This document shows positions 7,730-16,497 of a stretch of 64,000 nucleotides of DNA, in pieces; position 1 is the first letter of the stretch, and the number at the start of each line of letters is the position of its first letter. The notes beneath the pieces are model-generated. The model was not told where the DNA came from. It searched no databases and saw only the letters and a list, made by a program, of their open reading frames with translations. Position numbers and translations under genes: made by a program. The stretch lies in assembly GCA_017542125.1 (NCBI GenBank), contig JAFXXU010000051.1, positions 17,747 to 81,746 of the forward strand, in the 5' to 3' direction. The stretch is from Ruminococcus sp. (GTDB lineage: Bacteria; Bacillota; Clostridia; Oscillospirales; Ruminococcaceae).

Positions 7730-8809
7730 TCAGTCTCCGAAGGAGATGCCTATGTCCCTTGCCGTCTTGACCATCTGGTCGTCGGCGGGGACGAATTTGG
7801 TCTTGCCCGCAACGTCCTCCAGCTTGTTTTCGGAGACGTTTTCCTTTATCATAGCCACAGCGTAGCCGTACTTGCCGTCGGCGATGAGCTGTGCGGCGTG
7901 GACGCCGAATTTGGTGGCCAGTACTCTGTCATAGGCGGAGGGGCTGCCGCCTCTGAGCATATGACCCGGCACGCAGACTCTTGTCTCGCAGCCGGTGGCT
8001 TCCTCGATCTGTCTTGCAATCCTGGTGGAGGCGGTGGTGATGCCTGCGTCTGCACGGCTTTTGGCGCGTTCCTTCTTCTTCATCTTAGCCTCGTTGATAT
8101 CGTAGGCGCCTTCGGCAACTGCCAGTATCGAGAAGCCCTTGCCGCCCTCGGCACGCTTTACACAGGCCTGAGCCAGCTTGTCGATATCGTAGGGTATCTC
8201 CGGGATTACGATTATATCCGCGCCGCCTGCGATGCCGGAATAAAGGGTGAGCCAGCCGGCCTTGTTGCCCATTATCTCAACAACGAGGATACGGTTGTGG
8301 GAGGTGGCCGTGGTATGGAGGCGGTCGATAACATCGGTGGCGATGTCAACTGCGGTATGGAAGCCAAAGGTCACTGAGGTGCCCCAGATGTCATTGTCTA
8401 TGGTCTTGGGCAGGCCGATGACGTTCAGCCCCTCCTCCGAGAGGAGATTGGCGGTCTTGTGGGTGCCGTTGCCGCCCAGGGTCAGCAGACAGTCCAGCTT
8501 CTGCTTCTTGTAGGTCTGCTTCATAGCCTTGACCTTGTCAAGATTATCTTCCTCGACTACCTTCATCATCTTGAAGGGTGTTCTCTTGGTGCCGAAGATG
8601 GTGCCGCCCCGGGTGAGTATGCCCGAGAAATCCGACTGCTGCATCTCCTTGCACATATTGTTCATAAGCCCGTAGTAGCCGTTCTGAATGCCCACGATCT
8701 CAACGTCCTCGCCGAAGCGCTCGTAGCAAGCCTTTGCCACGCCTCTGATAGTCGCATTGAGTCCGGGGCAGTCGCCTCCGCTGGTCAGTATGCCTATACG
8801 TCTTTTCAT
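7730..8809 (-). CDS. pfkA: 6-phosphofructokinase (group III-like)
   Basis: The enzyme phosphorylates fructose 6-phosphate in glycolysis. At 359 residues it has GGDCPGLN (11-18) for the phosphoryl donor loop and PKTIDND (134-140) with the catalytic aspartate. The donor-specificity positions are mixed. GGNGT at 112-116 has glycine where ATP enzymes have it, but asparagine replaces the usual aspartate before it. Lys135 occupies the position that is Lys in pyrophosphate enzymes and Gly in E. coli PfkA. Whether ATP or PPi is the donor therefore cannot be settled by inspection. GGAGG lies 8 bp before the ATG. It is 17 bp downstream of the chemoreceptor gene and probably co-transcribed with it. Confidence 0.9.
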   Translation of the reverse strand: MKRRIGILTSGGDCPGLNATIRGVAKACYERFGEDVEIVGIQNGYYGLMNNMCKEMQQSDFSGILTRGGTIFGTKRTPFKMMKVVEEDNLDKVKAMKQTYKKQKLDCLLTLGGNGTHKTANLLSEEGLNVIGLPKTIDNDIWGTSVTFGFHTAVDIATDVIDRLHTTATSHNRILVVEIMGNKAGWLTLYSGIAGGADIIVIPEIPYDIDKLAQACVKRAEGGKGFSILAVAEGAYDINEAKMKKKERAKSRADAGITTASTRIARQIEEATGCETRVCVPGHMLRGGSPSAYDRVLATKFGVHAAQLIADGKYGYAVAMIKENVSENKLEDVAGKTKFVPADDQMVKTARDIGISFGD

Positions 8810-8826
8810 AGTCTGTTCCTCCTGCC

Positions 8827-10956
8827 TTAGTATTTATCGTCCTCGTCATCGAGCACTATCTTGAGCTCATCGGTATCCTCTGGGAGCTCCTCAGGCTCGA
8901 TGCCGTCGTCATCGTCCGTATCCCGGCTGTCATCCTCGGGCTCGTCACTGTCAGTATCGTAGTAGCTGCCCGAAGAATAGCTTTCAAGCTCCTTCTTTTC
9001 ATCGTTGGCGAGCCTGAACTTGGCGATCATGTTCTTGAGTATCAGCGACTGCTGCGACAGCTCCTCACTTGCGGATGCAGCGCCGATAGCTGTTCTCGTA
9101 TTGGTGGCTACAACGGCGGAGATCTGGTCAACACCGGTGTTGATCTGTACGATAGCCTCTGCCTGCTGTGCCGAAGCATCGGTGATGTTCTTTACAAGGC
9201 CCTGGATGGTAACGGAGTCGTTAACGATATCACCCAGTGAGCGGGCGGTCTCGGCAGCCAGCTCCGAGCCCTTGTTTACAGCCTTGGTGGAGTTCTCGAT
9301 AAGAGCTGCGGTCTGCTTTGCAGCCTCGGCCGAGCGGGATGCCAGACGTCTTACTTCGTCTGCTACGACGCCGAAGCCCTTGGAGCCTTCACGGGCAGCC
9401 TCAACTGCTGCGTTGAGGGCGAGGATGTTGGTCTGGAAGGAGATCTCGTCGATGACCTTGATTATGTTGGCGATCTCTGCGGAGGTGGTATGGATCTGCT
9501 CCATAGCGTCCAGCATATTGTTCATATCCTCGTTGCAGGCGGAGATAGCCTTGGTGTTTTCGGTAACTATGTTGTAAGCGTTCTTAGCATCCTTGGAGTT
9601 CTGCTTTACCTGAGTGGATACCTCGTTCAGCGTAGCCGACAGCTCCTCGATGGCGCTGGCCTGCTGAGTCGAGCCCTGTGAGAGGGCCTGAGCGGAGTTG
9701 GATACCTGGATAGCGCCGGAGTTCACTTGCTCTGCGGAGGTGTTGATGGAAGCGAAGGTATCGCCCAGAGATTCAAGGATCTCGTTGAAGGTGGATTTGA
9801 TCTTGATGAAGTCGCCCTTGAAGTCGCCCTCTACGCGGTAGGTCATATTGCCCTCGGAGATCTGGGTCAGGGCTACGGTGATGAGGGTGATATACTGTCT
9901 CAGGCGGACTATCGTATCAGCCAGCGAGCCGGAGAGTATGCCGATCTCGTCTCTGGAATAGGAGACCTCGACCTTATCGGTCAGGTTGCCCTGAGCCAGC
10001 TCGCGGATACGGTTGGTGGTGGAAACGATGGGGTCTGACATCTTCTTGGCGAAGATTATGGAGATCACCACGGTGATGACCATCAGCATGGTGCCGATGT
10101 AGATGATGTTCCTAAGAGCGTTGGAGCCGGAGGAGGTGTAATTCTTCACGGGACATACAACGCAGATGGTGCCGCCGAAGTAGGAGCAGGGGGCGAAGCC
10201 TGCGATGTACTCGGTATCGTTGTAGGTGTAGTCGTCATAGCCGGAGCCGTCGGTGCCGGCCTTCATCAGGAACTCGGCAAGCTCGGAATAGCTGCTGTCG
10301 GACTTGGCAAGGTCGATGGGGTTGAAGCGGTTGACCGCTCTCTGTATCTCTTTGTGGAGGATGGTCTCGCCTGCGGCGTTGATAACATAGGCATATCCGT
10401 CGCCGCCCACGCTGATGTTTGCGATAACGTCATTGAGAACCTGGGCTCTTACGGTCATAGCGGCAACTATCCTGGTGCCGTCGGTAAGGTCAACGGGGGA
10501 GAGCACCGAGAAATACATATCGTTCTTAATGGTAGTCAGGTCGGCATAGACCAGACCGTTGCGGCTGAGCGTGTGGGAGATATCGGCGCTGGTGATAGCC
10601 TCGGCGCAGAGGCCGGGGGTGCTGGAGCGCATATTGCCGTCGGTGCTGTAGATAGCGTAGGAGTAGTCGCTGTCCTCCTCGGTAAGGGAGTCGGCGAGGA
10701 ACTGGAGCTTGTATTCATCGCTGGAGGTGCCTATGAAGGCGGCATTCTCCACAGCGGCGGAGAAGCGCCTGCCGTAGCCCTCCACCACAGCATCAAAGGT
10801 CTTTGCAGACTGCTCCGCAAGGGGGGTGACGGTCTGATGCAGCGTATCGCGCACAGACTTATTGATATAAAGGATACTGAAAACGCTGAGCAGCAAGGTT
10901 ATCAGTATGGATAACAAGAACATTGCGAGCATCAGCTTTGAACGTATAGTTTTCAT
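8827..10956 (-). CDS. methyl-accepting chemotaxis protein with acidic tail
   Basis: This roughly 709-residue chemoreceptor has a first membrane segment near residues 8-32, an extracellular dCache-like sensor (PDF-rich, about 35-290), a second membrane segment near 300-320, a HAMP linker, and a cytoplasmic signalling hairpin. The conserved tip IDEISFQTNILALNAAVEAA is split around residue 500. The last about 45 residues are almost all Asp, Glu and Ser. ATG at 10956 is chosen because GGGAGGG lies 6 bp upstream; the earlier start at 10983 precedes that site. It is followed by pfkA in one probable operon. No ligand can be assigned. It implies chemotaxis genes or a repurposed signalling array elsewhere in the genome. 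Confidence 0.93.
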   Translation of the reverse strand: MKTIRSKLMLAMFLLSILITLLLSVFSILYINKSVRDTLHQTVTPLAEQSAKTFDAVVEGYGRRFSAAVENAAFIGTSSDEYKLQFLADSLTEEDSDYSYAIYSTDGNMRSSTPGLCAEAITSADISHTLSRNGLVYADLTTIKNDMYFSVLSPVDLTDGTRIVAAMTVRAQVLNDVIANISVGGDGYAYVINAAGETILHKEIQRAVNRFNPIDLAKSDSSYSELAEFLMKAGTDGSGYDDYTYNDTEYIAGFAPCSYFGGTICVVCPVKNYTSSGSNALRNIIYIGTMLMVITVVISIIFAKKMSDPIVSTTNRIRELAQGNLTDKVEVSYSRDEIGILSGSLADTIVRLRQYITLITVALTQISEGNMTYRVEGDFKGDFIKIKSTFNEILESLGDTFASINTSAEQVNSGAIQVSNSAQALSQGSTQQASAIEELSATLNEVSTQVKQNSKDAKNAYNIVTENTKAISACNEDMNNMLDAMEQIHTTSAEIANIIKVIDEISFQTNILALNAAVEAAREGSKGFGVVADEVRRLASRSAEAAKQTAALIENSTKAVNKGSELAAETARSLGDIVNDSVTIQGLVKNITDASAQQAEAIVQINTGVDQISAVVATNTRTAIGAASASEELSQQSLILKNMIAKFRLANDEKKELESYSSGSYYDTDSDEPEDDSRDTDDDDGIEPEELPEDTDELKIVLDDEDDKY

Positions 10957-11018
10957 ATTTCGCCCTCCCAAGTGTATATTCAAGTGATTTATTTCAAGAG
11001 ATATTCCTGCATAATACT

Positions 11019-11047
11019 ATTATATCAGATATGCACAAAAATTTCAA
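11019..11047 (-). promoter_or_regulatory. promoter of the chemoreceptor-pfk operon
   Basis: On the minus strand TTGAAA (11042-11047) and TATAAT (11019-11024) are 17 bp apart, about 65 bp upstream of the chosen start. Confidence 0.75.
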
Positions 11048-11156
11048 GAGCATTGCAAATATTTTTCACTATTTTTCCACAGATTTTTTTGCCGCCCTTC
11101 CGAGCGGATAATCCGGCTCCCGGGAGCATACATTTCTGTATGGGGAGGTGGGCGGA

Positions 11157-12026
11157 ATGCCTGTAAAAAATTACCGTCTGACCGCTGTGATAATGGCTCT
11201 TTGCCTGCTTGCGGCGGTTTTCGTGCTGAAATTCACCGTATCGGATGCAGCCGACGAGCTCGCTCCCGACCCGGACAGCAGGAGCGTTCTTATCCTGATG
11301 TACCACAGCATCCTCCCCGACCCCGACAGGCAGGGGGAGTACGTCCTCTCGCCCTCGGCGCTGGAGAGCGATATGCTCCGGCTGCGGGAGGCGGGGTACG
11401 AAACTGTCTTTGTTTCAGACCTCATCGCTTTCTGTGAGGGGAAGGGGGAGCTGCCGGAGAAGCCCGTCATCCTCACCTTTGACGACGGGCAGCTGAACAA
11501 TCTTACCTACGTCCTGCCGCTGCTGGTGAAGCATGATATGTGCGCCTCCTTCTCGGCGGTGGGGAGATTTGCCGAGGCAGCCTCCGAGGAAGCCGAGCGC
11601 TCTGAACTCTGGTCCTATATGGACTTCTACGACCTGACAGCACTTCTCCAGAGCGGCAGGGCCGAGCTGGTGAACCACACCTACGATATGCATTCTCTGG
11701 GGGAGCGCAGGGGAGTGCTCCAGCTCAGCACCGAGAGCTTCCGGGAGTACCGCAGGGCGTTCTTCAACGATGTCCTGGGGGCGCAGAGGCTCTTCAAGGA
11801 AAGCCTGGGGGTGACGCCCCTTTGCTTTGCCTATCCCTACGGCTTCTCCTGTGAGGCGGCACGGGCGCTCGTAAAGGTCTGCGGCTTTAAGGCCACTCTT
11901 GGAACGGAGGGCAGGTCCAATCTGATCAGGCGGTGTGAAAGCGAAGACCTTTACAGCCTAGGACGCTATAACCGTCCCGCAGGAGAGACCTCAGAGCAAT
12001 TTCTGAAAAGGATCGGAGCGATTTAA
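11157..12026 (+). CDS. membrane-anchored polysaccharide deacetylase (NodB domain)
   Basis: This 289-residue protein has an N-terminal membrane segment at about residues 8-25 and an extracellular NodB-type domain. Motif 1, ILTFDDG, supplies the catalytic and metal aspartates; the histidine motif is VNHTYDMH; CFAYPYG is a later conserved strand. The preceding LMYHSI block is typical of the extracellular deacetylase branch. Family members remove acetyl groups from peptidoglycan or exopolysaccharide. ATG at 11157 follows GGGGAGG at 11142-11148, which rules out the GTG at 11148. It is monocistronic: a new promoter begins immediately after its stop codon. The substrate is not determinable. Confidence 0.87.
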   Translation: MPVKNYRLTAVIMALCLLAAVFVLKFTVSDAADELAPDPDSRSVLILMYHSILPDPDRQGEYVLSPSALESDMLRLREAGYETVFVSDLIAFCEGKGELPEKPVILTFDDGQLNNLTYVLPLLVKHDMCASFSAVGRFAEAASEEAERSELWSYMDFYDLTALLQSGRAELVNHTYDMHSLGERRGVLQLSTESFREYRRAFFNDVLGAQRLFKESLGVTPLCFAYPYGFSCEAARALVKVCGFKATLGTEGRSNLIRRCESEDLYSLGRYNRPAGETSEQFLKRIGAI

Positions 12027-12028
12027 GG

Positions 12029-12057
12029 TTGACTTAAAGGGAATAATGTAATATAAT
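12029..12057 (+). promoter_or_regulatory. promoter of the cohesin/cadherin-like gene
   Basis: TTGACT at 12029-12034 and TATAAT at 12052-12057 are 17 bp apart and start only 2 bp after the deacetylase stop codon. The resulting leader, about 220 nt, includes a dispersed GC-rich repeat. Confidence 0.8.
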
Positions 12058-12140
12058 AGAATGGAACAGGCTCCTTTTGAGCCATCAGTGAAAAGTTAAG
12101 GTATCGCCTGCAGCGATACTTTTCAGTGCTTGCATCCGGA

Positions 12141-12276
12141 CCGGCAAGCCAAGCCTGCAAGGTCCCGTCAGGTGCAAGCCGATAGTGCCGATTCGATCCT
12201 ACCCCCTCCCTCCTGGGAGGGCAAGCTGAGTGGGGGCGCTGTAATAAAGCCCCGTGGGTAGGGGCAGAAAAAAACG
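12141..12276 (-). repeat. GC-rich dispersed repeat, copy A (inverse orientation)
   Basis: The reverse complement of this segment matches the two copies at 46531 and 46640 over about 130 bp, including GCTTTATTA, GCCCTCCC.GGAGGG (a palindrome), GCACCTGACG and CCTTGC.GGCTTGG. It fills most of the 5' leader of the next gene and ends 1 bp before the GGAGG ribosome site. It has no coding capacity that I can support. Confidence 0.75.
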
Positions 12277-12285
12277 GAGGTCAAA

Positions 12286-13398
12286 ATGATAATAAAGAAT
12301 AAGCTCGCGGCGGCGCTTGCGATGCTGCTCCTGCTGATCCTTTGCGGGGCGGGGAGCATCTGCGCCAGCGCGGAGGGCGGGGCGGTCATCACCGTTTCTG
12401 CCGAGGCAGAGCAGGGCAGCACCGTTGAGGTGATACTCACCTTCTCCGCCGACAGCCCCATAGGCTCCGTCGAGACCAATATCGCCTACGACGAGAGCAG
12501 GCTCACCTATACCGAGGGTGAGGCGACAGGCGGCTGCGGAGTCCTGCACCTGCACGATTTTCCCGACACCGAGACGGATACCTTTTCCCTTACCCTGAAA
12601 TTCACCGCAGATGATCCCGGCACCGCCGAGATACAGCTGAAAAACTGCGTTATCTCCTCACCGGAGGGCGTTCCCCTGGCTTCGCCGGAGGCTTCGGCCT
12701 CTGTCAGCATCAAGGAGAGCAGCGGCGAACAGACCACCCTCCCCGACAGCTCCGCCGAGGACAGCTCGGAGGCTCCCGAGGTGACTACCGTCGTCACCGA
12801 CGAGAGCGGTGTGCCGGTGAAGGGCGTGCTCAGATCCCTTTCGGTCTCCGAGGGTCTGCTGCTGCCGGAGTTCTCGCCGCTGATCTACGATTATACCGTC
12901 AAGATCAACAGCAGCCTGGAATCTCTGGGCATCACCGCCGAAAAGACGGATATCACCGATGAGATCTGGTTCAAGTGCAGCACCTGGTTCGACGGTGATG
13001 TTACCCTCACCAATGCCAACGTACATATAGTCGAGGACGAGACCAGGGTGTATATCACCGTCACCGATGAGGAGGGCAGGGAGACGGTCTACAAGCTGCT
13101 GATACAGAAGATCGACGAGAGCAGCTACCTCCCCAGCGAGAGCAGTATGCCCGAGACCACGGTAACGACAGCTGCTCCCGAGATCCCTGCCGAGGTCACG
13201 GATACGACCCCCGACAGCAGCTCATCCTCAGATCCCTCGGAGAAGTCGGGCGTGAGCGAGCTTAGGGACAAGCTGATGCCCGCCCTGATCATCATACTGG
13301 CCACGCTGGTGCTGGCGCTTGTTATAATAATAGCATGGCTGCGCAGCCGTTCCTCCAGCCGCAGAAAGAGGATCAGGCAGAGCGGCGGAAAGAAATGA
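12286..13398 (+). CDS. membrane-anchored cohesin-like / cadherin-like domain protein
   Basis: This 370-residue exported protein has a signal peptide (residues 1-29, ending near CASA) and a cohesin-like beta-sandwich at about 33-145 (AVITVSAEAEQGSTVEVIL start, LKFTADDPGTAEI). A Ser/Glu/Thr linker follows, then a cadherin-like beta-sandwich at about 180-275 (LSVSEG...FSPLIYDYTV is the family hallmark). After a second Ser/Thr-rich linker come a membrane segment at about 330-352 and a basic tail. Cohesins bind dockerins in Ruminococcus/Clostridium cellulosomes, but many cohesin-like domains occur in unrelated surface proteins; dockerin binding is not shown. ATG at 12286 follows CGGAGG. Confidence 0.75.
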   Translation: MIIKNKLAAALAMLLLLILCGAGSICASAEGGAVITVSAEAEQGSTVEVILTFSADSPIGSVETNIAYDESRLTYTEGEATGGCGVLHLHDFPDTETDTFSLTLKFTADDPGTAEIQLKNCVISSPEGVPLASPEASASVSIKESSGEQTTLPDSSAEDSSEAPEVTTVVTDESGVPVKGVLRSLSVSEGLLLPEFSPLIYDYTVKINSSLESLGITAEKTDITDEIWFKCSTWFDGDVTLTNANVHIVEDETRVYITVTDEEGRETVYKLLIQKIDESSYLPSESSMPETTVTTAAPEIPAEVTDTTPDSSSSSDPSEKSGVSELRDKLMPALIIILATLVLALVIIIAWLRSRSSSRRKRIRQSGGKK

Positions 13399-13427
13399 TT
13401 GACTTAAAAGCGGGAATATGGTATAAT
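13399..13427 (+). promoter_or_regulatory. glmS promoter
   Basis: TTGACT (13399-13404) and TATAAT (13422-13427) are 17 bp apart. The remaining leader of about 60 nt is too short for a glmS ribozyme, and none is seen. Confidence 0.8.
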
Positions 13428-13492
13428 GTCTATGTATATCGTATAAGCATTCCCCGAATTATCAAAATATAAGAATAGTGAGGTAAACACAT

Positions 13493-15331
13493 ATGTGCGG
13501 AATAGTCGGATTTACAGGAATGGCTCAGGCTGCCCCCATACTGCTCGACGGGCTCTCAAAGCTCGAATACAGAGGCTATGACTCTGCGGGTATCGCCGTA
13601 AGAGACGGCGAGAAGGATGTTGAGGTAGTAAAGGCCAAGGGCAAGCTGAAGGTGCTCCAGGAAATGACCAATGACGGCGCTGCCGTAAAGGGCTGCTGCG
13701 GTATAGGTCATACCAGATGGGCGACCCACGGCGAGCCTTCCTCCCTGAACGCTCACCCCCACTGCAGCGACGACGAGAACGTGGTAGCCGTTCATAACGG
13801 TATCATCGAGAACTATCAGGAGCTCAAAGAGAAGCTCTCAAAGCGCGGTTATGTCTTCAAGTCCCAGACCGATACAGAGGTGGCTGTAAAGCTCATCGAC
13901 TACTATTACAACAAGTACGGCGAGGGCCCCGTTGACGCCATCGCCAGAGCTATGACCCGTATCCGCGGCTCCTATGCCCTCTGCGTTATGTTCAAGGCTT
14001 ATCCCGGCGAGATCTACACAGCCAGGAAAGACAGCCCCATGATCATCGGCGTCACCGACGGCGAGACCTATGTGGCATCCGATGTGCCTGCTATACTCAA
14101 ATACACCAGAAGCGTTTACTATATCGGCAATATGGAGATCGCCAAGCTGGAGCGGGGCAAGGCTACCTTCTACAACATCGACCGCGAGGAGATCGAGAAG
14201 GAGCTCACCGAGATCAAGTGGAATGCCGAGGCTGCCGAAAAGGGCGGCTACGAGCACTTTATGCTCAAGGAGATCCATGAGCAGCCCAAGGTCATCCGTG
14301 ATACTATAAACTCCGTGGTCAAGGACGGCAAGATCGTTTTGGAGGAGTTCGGCCTCACCGATGAGGAAGTGAACGCCCTCTCACAGATCTATATCGTAGC
14401 CTGCGGCTCGGCTTATCACGTCGGGATGGCTGTCCAGTACGTTATCGAATCGCTGACCACCATACCCGTAAGAGTAGAGCTGGCCTCCGAGTTCAGATAC
14501 AGGAAGATGCCGCTCTCCAAGAACAGTCTGGCTATCATCATCAGCCAGTCGGGCGAGACCGCCGACAGCCGTGCGGCCCTTACCCTCGCCAAGGAGAGGG
14601 GAGTAAAGACCCTGGGCATCGTGAACGTCATCGGCTCCAACATCGCAAGAGATGCTGATAACGTGTTCTATACCCTTGCAGGCCCCGAGATCTCGGTAGC
14701 TACCACCAAGGCCTACAGCACACAGCTCATCGCGGGCTACCTGCTGGCTATGCAGCTGGCTAAGGTGCGCGGCGAGATCACTGACGAGAGGTTTGCAGAG
14801 CTCCTTGCCGAGATGCAGACCCTCCCCGATAAGGTGTCCAAGATCCTGGAGGACAAGGAGCGCATCCAGTGGTTCGCTGCCAAGTTCGCAAATATCAGAG
14901 ATGCCTTCTTCATCGGCAGAGGTATAGATTATGCTGTCAGCCTTGAGGGCTCCCTTAAAATGAAGGAGATCAGCTACATCCATTCCGAGGCCTATGCCGC
15001 CGGTGAGCTGAAGCACGGCCCTATCTCCCTGATAGAGAACGGCACCCTGGTTATCAGCGTGCTGACCCAGCAGGATCTCTTTGAGAAGACCGTCTCCAAT
15101 ATGGTGGAGTGCAAGAGCAGAGGCGCATATATCATGGGCCTGACAACCTACGGCAATTACAGCGTTGAGGATACCGCGGACTTCACCGCCTACATCCCCA
15201 AGACAGACCCGCTGTTCGCAGCTACTCTCGCAGTAGTTCCCCTGCAGCTTATGGGCTACTATGTATCGGTAGCCAAGGGCCTTGACGTTGATAAGCCCCG
15301 CAACCTCGCCAAGAGCGTGACCGTTGAGTAA
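13493..15331 (+). CDS. glmS: glutamine--fructose-6-phosphate aminotransferase (isomerizing)
   Basis: The enzyme makes glucosamine 6-phosphate, the entry point to peptidoglycan amino sugars. The 612 residues are the normal length. The N-terminal glutaminase domain begins MCGIVGFTG with Cys2 as the nucleophile after Met removal, and has HTRWATHG and HNGIIENY. Two SIS isomerase domains follow (SQSGETADSRAAL near residue 350, then GRGIDYAVSLEGSLKMKE near 480), and the end is the conserved DKPRNLAKSVTVE. GAGG precedes the ATG. It has its own promoter and terminator. Confidence 0.97.
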   Translation: MCGIVGFTGMAQAAPILLDGLSKLEYRGYDSAGIAVRDGEKDVEVVKAKGKLKVLQEMTNDGAAVKGCCGIGHTRWATHGEPSSLNAHPHCSDDENVVAVHNGIIENYQELKEKLSKRGYVFKSQTDTEVAVKLIDYYYNKYGEGPVDAIARAMTRIRGSYALCVMFKAYPGEIYTARKDSPMIIGVTDGETYVASDVPAILKYTRSVYYIGNMEIAKLERGKATFYNIDREEIEKELTEIKWNAEAAEKGGYEHFMLKEIHEQPKVIRDTINSVVKDGKIVLEEFGLTDEEVNALSQIYIVACGSAYHVGMAVQYVIESLTTIPVRVELASEFRYRKMPLSKNSLAIIISQSGETADSRAALTLAKERGVKTLGIVNVIGSNIARDADNVFYTLAGPEISVATTKAYSTQLIAGYLLAMQLAKVRGEITDERFAELLAEMQTLPDKVSKILEDKERIQWFAAKFANIRDAFFIGRGIDYAVSLEGSLKMKEISYIHSEAYAAGELKHGPISLIENGTLVISVLTQQDLFEKTVSNMVECKSRGAYIMGLTTYGNYSVEDTADFTAYIPKTDPLFAATLAVVPLQLMGYYVSVAKGLDVDKPRNLAKSVTVE

Positions 15332-15341
15332 GGTGTTATTA

Positions 15342-15379
15342 TCCGCAGTGCTTCCCCGGGGAGGCGCTGCGGAGTTTTT
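15342..15379 (+). terminator. terminator after glmS
   Basis: The stem TCCGCAG/CTGCGGA, extended by inner GC pairs, is followed by GTTTTTAA. Confidence 0.85.
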
Positions 15380-15425
15380 AACTTGTAAACTTTCTGTTAA
15401 ATCTCGCAAAGATCATCACCTCTCC

Positions 15426-15454
15426 TTGACTTTAAGTGCGGAATATGGTATGAT
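15426..15454 (+). promoter_or_regulatory. promoter of the rplU-prp-rpmA operon
   Basis: TTGACT (15426-15431) and TATGAT (15449-15454) are 17 bp apart. The following leader of about 100 nt contains short hairpins (for example GCCG...CGGC at 15461-15476) and may carry L21-type control, but I cannot assign a known leader motif. Confidence 0.75.
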
Positions 15455-15561
15455 AATTAAGCCGCTTGTTTACGGCAGCTAAGGGCACCGCTATGCGCTC
15501 ACGCATATGGCAGGTGACGCCGCACGCAGCGAGTTTTGTAAAAAGGCAGGTGCATTCCGAA

Positions 15562-15876
15562 ATGTACGCAGTTATTGAGACAGGCGGAAAGCAGTATCAG
15601 GTCAACGTCGGCGACGTTGTTTTCGTTGAGAAGCTGGACGCAGTAAACGCTGATGACTCCTATACCTTTGATAAGGTCCTGGCAGTCGGCGGCGAGGGCA
15701 GCGTTAATGTTGGTGCTCCCTATGTTGAGGGCGCTTCCGTTACCGCTAAGGTCGTTAAGAACGGCAAGGCTAAGAAGATAACCGTTTTCACTTACAAGCC
15801 CAAGAAGGGTGAGAAGAGAAAGATGGGTCACAGACAGCCCTATACTCAGGTAAAGATCGAAGCTATCAACGCATAA
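15562..15876 (+). CDS. rplU: 50S ribosomal protein L21
   Basis: This 104-residue protein begins [18 protein letters not shown] and contains the basic block [17 protein letters not shown], both diagnostic of L21, a 23S rRNA-binding protein of the large subunit. An in-frame extension to 15466 is open, but the conserved start is ATG at 15562. It heads the standard rplU-prp-rpmA cluster, and its stop codon overlaps the ATG of prp by one base. Confidence 0.97.
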   Translation: MYAVIETGGKQYQVNVGDVVFVEKLDAVNADDSYTFDKVLAVGGEGSVNVGAPYVEGASVTAKVVKNGKAKKITVFTYKPKKGEKRKMGHRQPYTQVKIEAINA

Positions 15877-16196
15877 TGATACGCGCCGAGTTTTACCGTG
15901 ACAGCTCTGATAAGCTCAAGGGCTTCCGTGTATCGGGGCACGCGGGCTATGCGGAGTACGGGCAGGATATCGCTTGCGCAAGCGTATCCTCGGCTGTAAT
16001 GCTTACAGCCAATACCGTTACCGAGATCTTTAAGATAAAGGCAAGGGTGACGGTGGAAGAAAACGATATTTCACTTTTGACGGAAGCCGACGAAAACGGC
16101 GACGGTGACAGGCTCCTGCTGGGGCTGCTCACTCACCTGAGCCTTATCTCCGACGAGTTTCCGGGACGTATCAAGATCACATTTACGGAGGTGTAA
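15876..16196 (+). CDS. prp: ribosomal-processing cysteine protease Prp
   Basis: This 106-residue protein has the catalytic His/Cys signature [18 protein letters not shown] at about residues 21-38. In Firmicutes, Prp removes the N-terminal extension of ribosomal protein L27 before assembly. The immediately downstream L27 here carries that extension, which supports the assignment. The gene sits in the conserved place between rplU and rpmA, with translational coupling to rplU. Confidence 0.93.
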   Translation: MIRAEFYRDSSDKLKGFRVSGHAGYAEYGQDIACASVSSAVMLTANTVTEIFKIKARVTVEENDISLLTEADENGDGDRLLLGLLTHLSLISDEFPGRIKITFTEV

Positions 16197-16200
16197 TCCA

Positions 16201-16482
16201 ATGATCAGGATCTCAATGCAGTTCTTCGCGCATAAGAAAGGTATGGGTTCGACCAAGAACGGCCGTGATTCCGAGGCTAAGAGGCTCGGCGTCAAGAGAG
16301 CTGACGGTCAGGCCGTACTCGCGGGCAACATCCTTGTCCGTCAGAGAGGCACTCATATCCATGCAGGTGAGAACGTTGGCCGCGGTTCCGACGACACTCT
16401 GTTCGCTACCGCTGACGGAGTAGTAAAATTTGAAAGACTGGGCAGGGATCGCAAGAAGGTCTCTGTTTATCCGCAGGCTTAA
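16201..16482 (+). CDS. rpmA: 50S ribosomal protein L27 precursor with Prp-cleaved leader
   Basis: The 93-residue L27 has an N-terminal extension MIRISMQFF before the mature [15 protein letters not shown]. Cleavage is expected after the FF pair, as for staphylococcal L27. The mature N terminus reaches the peptidyl-transferase centre. The core [18 protein letters not shown] is intact. It is 4 bp from prp and ends the operon's strongly expressed part at a terminator. Confidence 0.97.
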   Translation: MIRISMQFFAHKKGMGSTKNGRDSEAKRLGVKRADGQAVLAGNILVRQRGTHIHAGENVGRGSDDTLFATADGVVKFERLGRDRKKVSVYPQA

Positions 16483-16497
16483 TACTCGCAAAAGCTG

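Noticed and set aside
13428-13492. glmS ribozyme/riboswitch before glmS
   Set aside because: The leader is only about 65 nt, too short, and shows no ribozyme core.
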